Origin: an uncultured Pelagibacteraceae bacterium
Lineage (GTDB): Bacteria; Pseudomonadota; Alphaproteobacteria; Pelagibacterales; Pelagibacteraceae
Direction: 5' to 3'
Assembly: GCA_902527635.1 (NCBI GenBank)
Contig: CABZPS010000003.1
Span: 1 to 60,195 of the forward strand
DNA: 60,195 nt
Shown here piece by piece: positions 8,529 through 18,133 of the stretch. The notes below the pieces were generated by a model. It saw nothing but the letters and a program-made list of their open reading frames with translations, was not told the DNA's origin and did no database searches. Every line of letters begins with the position of its first letter. Position 1 is the first letter of the stretch. Both the position numbers and the translations under genes were made by a program.

Positions 8529-9518
8529 GTGAAAAAAAAAACTAATAAAGATCCAATTCAACCAGTTAGTGGAACAAAAGTCCCAAGGTTTGCGGGGCCC
8601 TCAACATTTGCTAGATTGCCAGAGCTAAGAGATGTGGAGAGTTGTGATGTTGCAATTGTTGGAGTTCCATTCGATGCTGGCACAAGTTACAGACCCGGAG
8701 CAAGATTTGGACCTCAAAGTATAAGACAGGCCTCAAGACACTTAAGAACCAATTATCATCCTAATTATGATGTTGAGCCATTTAAGATTCAACAAGTAGC
8801 TGATGCTGGAGATATTACTTGTAATCCATTTAATATTAATGAAGCGATAAAACAGATAGAAGTAGGAGCTGAAGAGTTATTAAAAAAGGTTGGAGGTATT
8901 ATTTGTTTAGGTGGAGATCATACAATTGCTTTTCCTCTCTTAAAAGCGGTGAATAAGATTAACAATGGACCAGTCGCATTAGTGCACTTTGATGCTCATC
9001 TTGATACTTGGGATACATATTTTGGAGCTCCATACACTCATGGAACTCCTTTTAGAAGAGCGAGGGAAGAAAATTTATTTTTAGATGATGCATCAATGCA
9101 TGTTGGAATTAGAGGTCCTTTATATAGCAGAGATGACATTAAAAATGATGAGAGTTTTGGATTTAAAATTATTCATTGTGATGAATTTCAATCAAAGGGA
9201 ACAGATAATATAGCAGAGAGAATTAAAAAAAGAGTTGGCAACAATCCTTTATACTTATCTATAGATATAGACGTATTAGATCCTGCTTTTGCACCAGGTA
9301 CAGGAACTCCAGAAATTGCTGGCATGACCTCAAGGGAAATGGTGAATGTTTTAAGAGGCTTATCAGGCTTAAATTTTATATCAGCAGATGTAGTTGAAGT
9401 TTCACCTGCGTATGATCATGCTGAAGTGACATCACTTGCTGCTGCTACGATTGTTTATGAATTAACTAATTTATTTGCAAAAAATAAACAAAAAGTTATT
9501 AAAAATTATGAAAGATAA
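8529..9518 (+). CDS. speB: Agmatinase/ureohydrolase family enzyme
   Basis: A 329-residue ureohydrolase, predicted to hydrolyse agmatine (or another guanidino compound) to urea and an amine. The binuclear manganese ligands are complete: GGDH (His near 131), DAHLD (155-159) and DIDVLDPAFAPGTGTPE (Asp near 246 and 248). It starts with GTG at 8529; no upstream in-frame ATG is available. The following aldehyde dehydrogenase overlaps its 3' end. Alternative substrates such as guanidinobutyrate or guanidinopropionate cannot be excluded. Confidence 0.88.
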   Translation: MKKKTNKDPIQPVSGTKVPRFAGPSTFARLPELRDVESCDVAIVGVPFDAGTSYRPGARFGPQSIRQASRHLRTNYHPNYDVEPFKIQQVADAGDITCNPFNINEAIKQIEVGAEELLKKVGGIICLGGDHTIAFPLLKAVNKINNGPVALVHFDAHLDTWDTYFGAPYTHGTPFRRAREENLFLDDASMHVGIRGPLYSRDDIKNDESFGFKIIHCDEFQSKGTDNIAERIKKRVGNNPLYLSIDIDVLDPAFAPGTGTPEIAGMTSREMVNVLRGLSGLNFISADVVEVSPAYDHAEVTSLAAATIVYELTNLFAKNKQKVIKNYER

Positions 9519-10944
9519 AAAAAATTTTTATATAAATGGAAAATGGCAGGTTCCAAAAAGCAAACGACTAATTGAAGTTGTTAATCCTTCCACTGAAGAA
9601 AAATGTGCAATTATAACTCTTGGTAGTAAAGAAGATGTCGATATTGCTGTAAATTCAGCCAAAGAAGCTTATAACTCTTGGGCTTTTTCAACCAAAGAAG
9701 AAAGAATAAAACTTTTAGAAAAACTTTACGAAAATTATAAAAAAAGGTGGGCAGATATTTCTGAAGCAATTACTACTGAAATGGGTGCACCTAAAGACTT
9801 TGCAACGAAGCTTCAAGTAGGCACAGGAGCTGCTCACATTAAATCTTTTATAAGACATCTTAAGAACTTTGAATTTGAAAAACCTTTGGGAAATCATGCT
9901 CCCAATCAAAGACTTTTATACGAGCCTAAAGGAGTCTGTGCATTGATAACACCATGGAATTGGCCAATGAATCAGGTTTGTCTTAAGGTAATACCTGCCT
10001 TGGCATCAGGGTGTACAATGGTCTTAAAACCATCAGAACTTGCTCCATTATCATCAATGGTTTTGACTGAAATTATCGATGAAACAAAATTTCCCCCAGG
10101 AGTATTTAATTTAATAAATGGTGATGGAAATACAACTGGCGATACACTCACACGACATCCGGATATTAACATGATTTCTTTCACTGGTTCGACTAGAGCT
10201 GGTGCTTTAATTTCACAAAATGCGGCTAATGATTTTAAAAGAGTAAGCTTAGAATTAGGTGGAAAAGGAGCAAATATAATTTTTAAAGATGCTAATCCAA
10301 AAGCTATTGAATGGGGCGCTTTAAGATGTTTTAAGAACTCAGGTCAATCATGTAATGCACCAACAAGAATGTTAATTGAAAAATCAAATTACTCTGAGGC
10401 AATAAAAAGACTTAAAGAATACACAGACAGTATAGAGGTAGGAGATCCTAAAAAAGAGGGAGAACACATTGGGCCAGTTGTTTCAGAGTCTCAATATAAT
10501 AAGATTCAGGATTTAATTAAAAAAGGAATTGATGAGGGAGCAAAACTAATTGCAGGTGGACTAGGGAAACCTGATGGTCATGAAAAAGGCTATTATGTAA
10601 AACCAACTGTGTTTGTCGATGTTGATAATAGTATGGAAATTGCTAGAACCGAAATTTTTGGACCTGTATTGTCAGTTATACCATTTGAAACAGAGGAGGA
10701 CGCAATCAATATTGCAAATGATACTCCTTATGGACTAACAAATTATATTCAAACCCAAGATCAAGAAAAAGCTAAACGAGTTGCAAAAAAACTCAGATCA
10801 GGAATGGTTGATGTAAATGGAGCAGGTATAGCAATTGATACACCTTTTGGAGGTTTTAAACATTCAGGAATTGGTAGAGAAGCCGGTGAACATGGTCTAC
10901 AAGAATTCTTAGAAGTCAAATCAGTCGGTGGGTGGACTAATTAA
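9508..10944 (+). CDS. NAD(P)-dependent aldehyde dehydrogenase
   Basis: A 478-residue class I/II aldehyde dehydrogenase. The general base Glu249 lies in LELGGKG and the nucleophile Cys282 in SGQSC; the substrate-entry N-terminus FYINGKW is typical. I chose ATG 9508, which overlaps the agmatinase stop by 11 bases; an in-frame start 33 bases upstream would add residues absent from the family. Coupling to agmatinase suggests oxidation of an amino- or guanidino-aldehyde such as 4-aminobutyraldehyde, but family resemblance alone does not fix the substrate. Its 3' end overlaps the convergent M20 gene by eight bases. Confidence 0.85.
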   Translation: MKDKKNFYINGKWQVPKSKRLIEVVNPSTEEKCAIITLGSKEDVDIAVNSAKEAYNSWAFSTKEERIKLLEKLYENYKKRWADISEAITTEMGAPKDFATKLQVGTGAAHIKSFIRHLKNFEFEKPLGNHAPNQRLLYEPKGVCALITPWNWPMNQVCLKVIPALASGCTMVLKPSELAPLSSMVLTEIIDETKFPPGVFNLINGDGNTTGDTLTRHPDINMISFTGSTRAGALISQNAANDFKRVSLELGGKGANIIFKDANPKAIEWGALRCFKNSGQSCNAPTRMLIEKSNYSEAIKRLKEYTDSIEVGDPKKEGEHIGPVVSESQYNKIQDLIKKGIDEGAKLIAGGLGKPDGHEKGYYVKPTVFVDVDNSMEIARTEIFGPVLSVIPFETEEDAINIANDTPYGLTNYIQTQDQEKAKRVAKKLRSGMVDVNGAGIAIDTPFGGFKHSGIGREAGEHGLQEFLEVKSVGGWTN

Positions 10945-12127
10945 GAGTAGATTTATTTTTAATTCCTTCAAGAAATTTCAAACATTTTTTAAGTTCATTT
11001 AGTTCTATAAACTCATCAACTTTGTGAGCTTGTTCTATAGAACCCGGGCCACAAACAACTGTGCTGATACCTATTTCTTGAAATAATCCAGCTTCAGTTC
11101 CAAAAGACACAACTTCCCTAGAATTATCACCAGTTAGACTTGAGACCAATTCACATGCCTCTGAGTTATTTATACGATCGAAACCAGTAACCTCACCAAT
11201 TATCTCCTTTGTTATTTTTGAATTAGGAAAAACTTTTTTCATTTCTGGTAATAAAACATCTTTTGCATATTCATCTATTTGTTGATTTAGAAAGACACCA
11301 TCCTCTTTGACAACTGGTCTTGTTTCCCATTCAACGCGACATTTATCAGCTATTACATTATGAGCTATACCTCCAAATATACCTCCAACTTGTAGCGTTG
11401 AAAATGGAGGATCAAATATTGAGTCTGTAGGTGCTCTTTTTTTTAATTCTTCTCTAAGCTCTATTAATTTGTTGGCATACTTTGATGCAAATTCAACAGC
11501 ACTGACACCTTTGTGTGGCATTGAGCTGTGTCCTGCAAGTCCTTCAAAATAAGTTGTGTATTCGTAGCATCCTTTATGTGCATCTATAATTTTCATATTT
11601 GTAGGCTCACCAACTATACAAATTCCGTTTTGAATTTTTCTTTTTTTAAGCTCTTTAATTAATATCGGAGCACCTAAGCATGCAGTTTCCTCATCAAAAG
11701 TAAAAGAAAAATGAATATCTCTATTCAGATCAACTTTAGAAAAAATTGGCGCAAATGCTAAAGTGCATGCAATAAATCCTTTCATGTCACAGGAACCTCT
11801 TCCATAAAGTTTATCATCTTTAATTGTTGCCTTAAAAGGATCTGTGCTCCAACTCTTGGAAACGGGAACAGTATCAGTATGACCAGACAAAATTATTGGT
11901 TTTATCCCATTTGATTTTTTTGCTTTGATTGTTGCAAAAAGATTTACTCTTTTTTTTTCTTCATCATATGTTTTAAAAGAGGTGGCGCCCAGGTTAATGA
12001 GGTATTTCTCACAATAATTAATTAAATCATTGTTATCGTCTCCTGAAATAGTTTTAAATCCAATCAAATCAGATAAAATCTCAATAGAATTCTTGTATAT
12101 TTTCTCTAAATTTATTTCTGTACTCAT
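10937..12127 (-). CDS. argE: Acetylornithine deacetylase (M20 family)
   Basis: A 396-residue M20 metallohydrolase expected to release ornithine from N-acetylornithine. The dinuclear zinc ligands and catalytic residues are visible: GHTDTVPV (His near 83, Asp near 85), the bridging Asp in GRGSCDMKG near 114 and the EE pair at about 146-147. The AGHSSMPHKGVSAVEFA segment is typical of ArgE rather than DapE. Gene position opposite agmatinase and aldehyde dehydrogenase suits arginine/ornithine/polyamine metabolism. Its ATG is 29 bases from the divergent CsaA-like gene. Confidence 0.82.
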   Translation of the reverse strand: MSTEINLEKIYKNSIEILSDLIGFKTISGDDNNDLINYCEKYLINLGATSFKTYDEEKKRVNLFATIKAKKSNGIKPIILSGHTDTVPVSKSWSTDPFKATIKDDKLYGRGSCDMKGFIACTLAFAPIFSKVDLNRDIHFSFTFDEETACLGAPILIKELKKRKIQNGICIVGEPTNMKIIDAHKGCYEYTTYFEGLAGHSSMPHKGVSAVEFASKYANKLIELREELKKRAPTDSIFDPPFSTLQVGGIFGGIAHNVIADKCRVEWETRPVVKEDGVFLNQQIDEYAKDVLLPEMKKVFPNSKITKEIIGEVTGFDRINNSEACELVSSLTGDNSREVVSFGTEAGLFQEIGISTVVCGPGSIEQAHKVDEFIELNELKKCLKFLEGIKNKSTLN

Positions 12128-12156
12128 TGGTAATAATTAATATAAATATCACGTTT

Positions 12157-12498
12157 ATGAAAGAGCAAATTACTTACGACACATTTGAAAAAATAGATAT
12201 TAGACTTGGAACAGTCCTATCAGTCAAAAAAAATGAAAAAGCCAGAAAGCCATCATTAGTTGTTGAAGTCGATTTTGGAAATGAAATAGGTGTTAAAACT
12301 TCGTCAGCCCAAATTACTCATTTTTATAGTGAACAAAATTTAGTTGGCAAACAAGTGATTGGTGTTTGTAATTTTCCAGAAAAAAATATTGCCGGTGTAA
12401 AATCTCAGTTTTTACTTTTAGGATCAATAGACTCTGAAGGAAAAGTGACACTGGTACATCCATCACAAAAAGCTGATAACGGGTTACCGATAGCATAA
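12157..12498 (+). CDS. csaA: CsaA-like tRNA-binding-domain protein
   Basis: A 113-residue single OB-fold protein of the EMAP-II/CsaA type: FEKIDIRLGTVLSV at the N-terminus and the VGVCNFPEKNIAGVKSQ stretch (preceded by KQVI) are diagnostic of the domain also found at the C-terminus of MetRS. CsaA proteins are proposed export chaperones or tRNA binders. I use ATG 12157; an upstream TTG in frame at 12127 would place the start inside the divergent gene. The LysE-type gene starts two bases after its stop. Confidence 0.88.
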   Translation: MKEQITYDTFEKIDIRLGTVLSVKKNEKARKPSLVVEVDFGNEIGVKTSSAQITHFYSEQNLVGKQVIGVCNFPEKNIAGVKSQFLLLGSIDSEGKVTLVHPSQKADNGLPIA

Positions 12499-12500
12499 AT

Positions 12501-13091
12501 ATGCACCCAGAGTTTTTATCAATGGCACTTTTTTGGATTGTGGCCGCTTATACCCCAGGTCCAAATAACGTTGTTGCATCTTACTCTGGTTTTAATTTTG
12601 GAATTAAAAAAACAATACCACATATTTTTGGAGTTACTTTTGGATTTACCTCTGTGGTATTTGCTTTAACAATTGGCTTAGTTAATATTTTTAAACTGTT
12701 ACCAATTATACAAACGATTTTAAAATATTTAGGAAGTTTATTTTTAATTTATCTAGCCTATAAAATTAGTTTTTCTAAAACATCCGATGAAAAAAAAAAT
12801 GAAAACCCGATTTCCTTTTTAGATACTTTTATTTTTCAATTTTTAAACCCAAAAGGCGTTTTGATCGGAATTATTATAGTCTCAACATATGTTGAACATG
12901 GAGAAAATTATCTTAATTATGCGACTCAAGTCGTTTTATTTGCTTTTATAGTATCTTTATCAAGTATCACATTTTGGACTTTTGTTGGCAAATATTTGAG
13001 AAAATTTGCGACAAATGAGAAATTTATTAAATACTTCAATTATGTTATGTCAGGGCTTCTTCTTTTGAGCATAATTACATTTTATATATAA
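12501..13091 (+). CDS. LysE/RhtB-family amino acid exporter
   Basis: A 196-residue membrane protein with about six hydrophobic helices. The YTPGPNN motif at residues 17-23 is the family signature near the end of TM1, and FLNPKG recurs in the second half. Family members export amino acids such as lysine, threonine or homoserine; the substrate here is unknown. It lies between the csaA-like and aconitase genes with gaps of two and three bases, so it is probably co-transcribed with them. Confidence 0.87.
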   Translation: MHPEFLSMALFWIVAAYTPGPNNVVASYSGFNFGIKKTIPHIFGVTFGFTSVVFALTIGLVNIFKLLPIIQTILKYLGSLFLIYLAYKISFSKTSDEKKNENPISFLDTFIFQFLNPKGVLIGIIIVSTYVEHGENYLNYATQVVLFAFIVSLSSITFWTFVGKYLRKFATNEKFIKYFNYVMSGLLLLSIITFYI

Positions 13092-13094
13092 GAT

Positions 13095-15764
13095 ATGAAA
13101 CCAGGAAATAAAAATTCTTACAAATCTTTATCTGATATTGAGATTAATGGTAAAAATTTTAGATATTTTTCATTAAAAAAAGCTGAGTTAAATGGATTAC
13201 AAGGTATTTCGAAATTACCGAAATCTCTAAAAGTTTTATTAGAAAATCTACTTAGATACGAGGATGATATATCAGTTAATAAAAACCAAATTGAAGCCAT
13301 AAAAAACTGGCTTAAAGAAAAAAAATCAAAAACTGAAATAGCTTATAGGCCAGCCAGAGTTTTGCTTCAAGATTATACAGGAATACCAGCAGTAGCTGAT
13401 TTAGCTGCTATGCGAGAGGCTGTAAAAGAGAAAAATAAAGATCCAAATACAATTAACCCTCTGTCTGCAGTTGATTTAGTCATTGATCACTCTGTTCAAG
13501 TTGATCAATCTGCTAAAAAAGATTCATTTGAAAAAAATGTAGATATTGAATTTAAAAGAAATGGAGAAAGATATTCTTTTTTAAAATGGGGCCAAAGTGC
13601 CTTTAATAATTTTAGGATTGTTCCTCCAGGAACTGGTATTTGTCATCAGGTAAATTTAGAATATTTATCAAAAGTAGTCTGGTCAGAGGAATATAAAGGG
13701 GAAAAATATTTGTTCCCGGATACACTTGTTGGAACAGACAGCCATACAACTATGGTCAACGGTTTGTCAGTTTTAGGATGGGGCGTTGGTGGAATTGAAG
13801 CTGAAGCAGGTATGCTAGGACAACCTATTTCGATGTTGATCCCTGAAGTAATTGGGTTTGAAGTTACAAAAAAAATGCCAGAGGGTGCAACTGCTACAGA
13901 CTTAGTATTAACAGTTGTTAAAATGCTTAGAGACAAAGGTGTAGTTGGAAAATTCGTTGAATTTTATGGTGAGGGTTTAAAAAATTTAACCTTAGCTGAT
14001 AGAGCGACAATTGCTAACATGGCTCCTGAATATGGAGCAACATGTGGATTTTTTCCAATAGATGAGGAAACTTTAAAGTATTTAGAATTTTCTGGAAGAG
14101 ATAAAGAAACAGTGGCAATTGTCGAAAAGTACGCAAAAGAGCAAGGTTTATGGTCAAGTGACGAAATCGAGCTCACTGATAAAATTTCTTTAGATATGTC
14201 CACTGTAGTTCCAACTATATCAGGTCCTAAAAGACCACAAGACAAAGTTCTTTTAACTAACGCATCAAGTAATTTTAAAAAAGTATTTAAAGAGGCTACA
14301 GATAAAAAGGATTACAAAATTTCCAAGGTAAAAGACACAGATTATGAAATAAAGGATGGCTCAATATTAATTGCAGCAATCACATCATGTACCAATACTT
14401 CTAATCCTAATGTTCTAATTGGAGCTGGCCTTTTAGCCAAAAAGGCTGTTGAGTTAGAACTAAATGTTAAACCATGGGTTAAAACCTCTTTAGCTCCAGG
14501 GTCTCAAGTTGTAACAGATTATTTAGAGAAAGCCGGTCTAAATACTTACTTAGATCAATTAGGATTTAATTTAGTCGGTTATGGTTGCACAACTTGTATC
14601 GGTAATTCAGGTCCCTTAGCAGAAAATATAGTAGAGGCTATTCAAAAAGATAATTTATACGCAGTTTCTGTTTTGTCAGGTAATAGAAACTTTGAAGGAA
14701 GAATTTCACCTCATATCAAAGCAAATTATTTAGCCTCTCCACCACTTGTTGTTGCTTATGCTCTTGCAGGTCACATGGAATTTGATTTATTCAAAGACTC
14801 ATTTGGAAAAGATAAAAATGGTAAAGATATATTTTTAAAAGATATCTGGCCCTCAAATAAAGAAATAGAGGATACTTTGAAAAATTCTTTAAATGCAGAT
14901 ATGTTTGTTAAACGATATTCAAATGTGTCTGAGGGACCAAAACAATGGCAAGAAATCAAAACAGAAAAAAGCAGCATTTACAATTGGGATGAAAATTCTA
15001 CTTATGTAAAAAAACCTCCATTTTTTGAAAATCTTAGTGATGAACCAGAGGGCTTTAAAGAAATTAAAAATGCAAGACCATTACTGATATTGGGAGATAT
15101 GGTTACCACTGATCATATTTCTCCAGCTGGTAATATTCAAAAGGATAGTCCAACAGGTGAATATTTTATGAATTATCAAATACTTCCTAAGGACTATAAT
15201 TCATATGGCTCTAGGCGTGGAAATCATGAGGTAATGATGAGAGGTACATTTGCAAATATAAGAATTAAAAATGAAATGGCTCCAGGAACTGAAGGGGGTT
15301 TCACAAAATTGTATCCAGAGGAAAAAGTTATGTCAGTTTATGATGCGGTGGTGGAATATAAAAAAAGAGGAACTGATTTAGTTGTAATCGGTGGCAAAGA
15401 ATATGGTACAGGATCTTCTCGAGATTGGGCTGCAAAAGGGACTAAGCTACTTGGAGTTAAGGTAGTAATCGCTGAGAGTTTTGAGAGAATACATAGATCA
15501 AATTTAATTGGGATGGGGATTTTGCCATTACAATTTACAGAAAATATGAATAGAAAAAATCTTAATTTATTAGGCTCTGAATTGGTAAGTGTAGTAGATA
15601 TTGAAAAAGGAATTAAACCTTCTGATAAAGTTAAAATTGAGATTAAGTATGTATCGGGTGATGTTAAAATAATAGATACCCTATGCAGAATTGATACTAA
15701 AAATGAATTAGAGTATTATAAAAATGGTGGAATACTTCAATTTGTTTTAAGAAATATGATTTAG
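13095..15764 (+). CDS. acnA: Aconitate hydratase A
   Basis: An 889-residue aconitase/IRP1-type enzyme that interconverts citrate and isocitrate in the TCA cycle. The three cysteine ligands of the 4Fe-4S cluster are in place: Cys432 (ITSCTNTSNP) and Cys498/Cys501 (GYGCTTCIGNSG). The C-terminal swivel domain shows GSSRDWAAKGTKLLGVK. Length equals that of E. coli AcnA. It is flanked by LysE three bases upstream and a YfgM-like gene two bases downstream, an unusual setting for a TCA enzyme but usual for streamlined genomes. Confidence 0.97.
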   Translation: MKPGNKNSYKSLSDIEINGKNFRYFSLKKAELNGLQGISKLPKSLKVLLENLLRYEDDISVNKNQIEAIKNWLKEKKSKTEIAYRPARVLLQDYTGIPAVADLAAMREAVKEKNKDPNTINPLSAVDLVIDHSVQVDQSAKKDSFEKNVDIEFKRNGERYSFLKWGQSAFNNFRIVPPGTGICHQVNLEYLSKVVWSEEYKGEKYLFPDTLVGTDSHTTMVNGLSVLGWGVGGIEAEAGMLGQPISMLIPEVIGFEVTKKMPEGATATDLVLTVVKMLRDKGVVGKFVEFYGEGLKNLTLADRATIANMAPEYGATCGFFPIDEETLKYLEFSGRDKETVAIVEKYAKEQGLWSSDEIELTDKISLDMSTVVPTISGPKRPQDKVLLTNASSNFKKVFKEATDKKDYKISKVKDTDYEIKDGSILIAAITSCTNTSNPNVLIGAGLLAKKAVELELNVKPWVKTSLAPGSQVVTDYLEKAGLNTYLDQLGFNLVGYGCTTCIGNSGPLAENIVEAIQKDNLYAVSVLSGNRNFEGRISPHIKANYLASPPLVVAYALAGHMEFDLFKDSFGKDKNGKDIFLKDIWPSNKEIEDTLKNSLNADMFVKRYSNVSEGPKQWQEIKTEKSSIYNWDENSTYVKKPPFFENLSDEPEGFKEIKNARPLLILGDMVTTDHISPAGNIQKDSPTGEYFMNYQILPKDYNSYGSRRGNHEVMMRGTFANIRIKNEMAPGTEGGFTKLYPEEKVMSVYDAVVEYKKRGTDLVVIGGKEYGTGSSRDWAAKGTKLLGVKVVIAESFERIHRSNLIGMGILPLQFTENMNRKNLNLLGSELVSVVDIEKGIKPSDKVKIEIKYVSGDVKIIDTLCRIDTKNELEYYKNGGILQFVLRNMI

Positions 15765-15766
15765 AT

Positions 15767-16411
15767 ATGGATGAGGATATATCAATAATTAATTCAAATA
15801 CAAGAAATGAAAAAATAAAAAACTTTTTTTTAACTAATAAAAAAAAATTATTAGCTTTTTTGGTAGTACTTGTAATCTTGTTAATATCTTTTTTTGGTTA
15901 TGGGGAGTTTAAAGATTATCAGAGACAAAAAGTTTCAAATTTATTCTATTCAACAATCATAAATTATGAGGAAAACAAAAAAGAGTTAACTATTCAAAAA
16001 CTAATAGAAATTATTAGATTAAAAGATCCAACTTATTCTCCACTTTCTTTATATTATATTTTAGATAATGAATTAATTTCTAGTACAGATCAAATTAATG
16101 ATTTGTTTAATATTTTGATTGAAAAAACCACATTAGAAAAAGAGATTAAAAATTTAATAATTTATAAAAAAGGTTTATATAATGCTGATCAAATATCCGA
16201 AAATGAATTATTGGAAATTTTAAACCCCATTATAAAGTCAGAAAGTGTATGGAGTTCGCATGCATTATATTTACTAGCAGAGTATTTTTACTCAAAAAAT
16301 CAAAAACAGAAGTCTAAAGAGTTTTTTAATCAAATTATTAACTTAAAAAAATCAAACCCCGATTTAGTTACAGAAGCACGAAAAAGATTAAATAGAGATT
16401 TAAGTGACTAG
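15767..16411 (+). CDS. YfgM-like TPR membrane protein
   Basis: A 214-residue protein with a cytoplasmic N-terminus, one transmembrane helix (about 28-46) and a helical periplasmic part. The layout and its position directly before a BamB-like gene match YfgM, the SecYEG-associated TPR protein that precedes bamB in many proteobacteria. The primary sequence is too AT-skewed (Lys, Asn, Ile rich) for confident repeat assignment. It overlaps the following gene by eight bases. Confidence 0.65.
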   Translation: MDEDISIINSNTRNEKIKNFFLTNKKKLLAFLVVLVILLISFFGYGEFKDYQRQKVSNLFYSTIINYEENKKELTIQKLIEIIRLKDPTYSPLSLYYILDNELISSTDQINDLFNILIEKTTLEKEIKNLIIYKKGLYNADQISENELLEILNPIIKSESVWSSHALYLLAEYFYSKNQKQKSKEFFNQIINLKKSNPDLVTEARKRLNRDLSD

Positions 16412-17699
16412 AATTTTTATACTTTTATTGTTGCCTCTAATTTTGGCAAATTGTTCTTTAAATGAAGATTCAAAAATTTGGAATAAAAATAAAAAATTGA
16501 ATATTGATAAGAATACCAAAATTATATTTGCAGAAAAAAAAATTTCTTATAATGAATTAAATCCAAATATAAGCTTAAATTTATCACAGATTAATATTCA
16601 AAATAAAATTTTAGATGATAAAAATAATTTTGGAATTCAAAAATACTCAGGTGAAATAAAAAAAATAAAAAATTTTAGATTTTCAAAATTTAATAATGAA
16701 ATTGTAACTGATTTAAAACCTATATTTCTAAGAGATGGCATAGTTTTTTTTGATAGCAAAGGTTCTGTAATTAGATTCGATAATGATCAAAAAATAATTT
16801 GGAAAAAAAATTATTATTCAAAATTTGAAAAAAAGAATAATCCAAAGCTTTCTTTTGGAATATATGGCGATAAACTTATTGTTGTTGATAATTTATCTAA
16901 CTTATTTTTAATAAATTTAAAAAATGGCAATTTAATTTGGAAAAAAAAAAATAATTATCCTTTCAATTCAGAAATTAAAATATTTGATAATAAGTTTTAT
17001 GCAATCGACCTCAAAAACGTTTTGAGGTGTTATTTCATAAAAGATGGTTCTAAGTGTTGGAGTCTTGAAACTGAAAAAACGTTGACTATAACAAATTCAA
17101 AAAATTCATTGTTAATGGTCGGTAACGTGATTTATTTTATTAATAATCTAGGGGATTTAACAGCAGCGGATATTCTTTCGGGGGATTTGATGTGGCAACT
17201 TCCAACCCAAAGTAGTGATATTACAAACATCACTTATAATTTTAAAAATTCAAAAATAGTCTCAGAGGGAACGAATATTTTTTTTTCAAATAACAAAAAT
17301 GAATTTTACTCTGTTAATTTGAAAAACGGTTCAATAAACTGGATTAATGATATTAGCTCAAGCTTAACCCCAATTGTGATCGGCAACTTCATCATCACAT
17401 TTTCAGATAATGGTTATTTATTCGTGATAGACAAGGAACAAGGAAACATAATTAAGATTAAAGATATTTATAAAATGTATAAAGATAAAAACAGAAAAAA
17501 GATTAGACCTACAGGATTTTCAATAAGTCAGGATAAAATCTATCTATCCAATAACGATGGTAAATTAATTATCCTAGATCTTAAAACTGGTAATGTTTTG
17601 AAAGCAGAAAAAATTGCTAGAAAAATAATGTCAAAACCTTTTTTATATAATAATCATTTGTTTATGATTAAAAATGGCTCTGTTGTACAATACAAATAA
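16404..17699 (+). CDS. bamB: BamB-like outer-membrane assembly lipoprotein (PQQ-type beta-propeller)
   Basis: A 431-residue lipoprotein: hydrophobic signal followed by a lipobox LANC with Cys17. The mature part has repeated propeller blades with the GxLxW pattern, for example KNGNLIWKKK, DLMWQLPTQ, NGSINWIND and KTGNVLKAEK. BamB supports BamA in inserting outer-membrane proteins. The start is GTG at 16404, inside the preceding YfgM-like gene, so translation is probably coupled. Very high Lys/Asn/Ile content reflects AT bias. Confidence 0.82.
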   Translation: MTRIFILLLLPLILANCSLNEDSKIWNKNKKLNIDKNTKIIFAEKKISYNELNPNISLNLSQINIQNKILDDKNNFGIQKYSGEIKKIKNFRFSKFNNEIVTDLKPIFLRDGIVFFDSKGSVIRFDNDQKIIWKKNYYSKFEKKNNPKLSFGIYGDKLIVVDNLSNLFLINLKNGNLIWKKKNNYPFNSEIKIFDNKFYAIDLKNVLRCYFIKDGSKCWSLETEKTLTITNSKNSLLMVGNVIYFINNLGDLTAADILSGDLMWQLPTQSSDITNITYNFKNSKIVSEGTNIFFSNNKNEFYSVNLKNGSINWINDISSSLTPIVIGNFIITFSDNGYLFVIDKEQGNIIKIKDIYKMYKDKNRKKIRPTGFSISQDKIYLSNNDGKLIILDLKTGNVLKAEKIARKIMSKPFLYNNHLFMIKNGSVVQYK

Positions 17700-17701
17700 A
17701 A

Positions 17702-18133
17702 ATGTTTTTAAAATTTTTAGAAAAAATAGGTAGAAAGAAAATTGTCCTAGATAGGGGACCCTCCCATCCCGAATTTCATAAAGCTAAACCGTGGATGAAT
17801 AGATATTATGTTTTAATGAGACACAGACCAAAATGGTTTCCATTTAATATCTTAATACATGAAATGTTAGCAGATGATCATGGTGAAGGTGTTCACAATC
17901 ATACATTTCCTTATATTACAATAATATTGAGAGATGGTTATTGGGAAACTTTAAGCACTGGAAAATTTTGGAGGCCTCCTGGCTATATTGGATTTAGATC
18001 AGCAAATAACCTACATAGAGTTGATATAAAACCAGGCACTAAACCTCTGACAATATTTATATCTGGTCCTTTTGGACTTAGAAAAGGCCCAAGATCAGAA
18101 TATGGTATCGATTTCAAAACCAAAAAAGATTAA
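17702..18133 (+). CDS. Small cupin-fold protein, function unknown
   Basis: A 143-residue protein with a likely single cupin barrel: HNHTFPYITIILRDGYWE (His65, His67, Glu82) followed about 40 residues after the first pair by LHRVDI (His105), the classical metal-ligand spacing. Two further histidines (53, 60) lie close by. PPGYIGFRSANN between the two motifs looks like the usual inter-motif region. No named family member is recognised. It starts two bases after bamB and shares a base with the ZapE start (TAATG). Confidence 0.65.
   Translation: MFLKFLEKIGRKKIVLDRGPSHPEFHKAKPWMNRYYVLMRHRPKWFPFNILIHEMLADDHGEGVHNHTFPYITIILRDGYWETLSTGKFWRPPGYIGFRSANNLHRVDIKPGTKPLTIFISGPFGLRKGPRSEYGIDFKTKKD

Noticed and set aside
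9475..9507. An upstream in-frame Met for the aldehyde dehydrogenase
   Set aside because: It adds 11 basic residues not found in the family and sits deep in the agmatinase gene; ATG 9508 gives the standard N-terminus.
12127..12156. TTG start for the CsaA-like gene
   Set aside because: Would begin on the start codon of the divergent argE; ATG 12157 gives the standard domain start.
13646..14245. Antisense reading frames within acnA
   Set aside because: They mirror the coding strand codon pattern and lack protein-like motifs.
16900..16955. Poly-A runs in the bamB-like gene as phase-variable tracts
   Set aside because: Homopolymer A runs are common throughout this AT-rich, lysine-rich coding sequence and the frame is intact.
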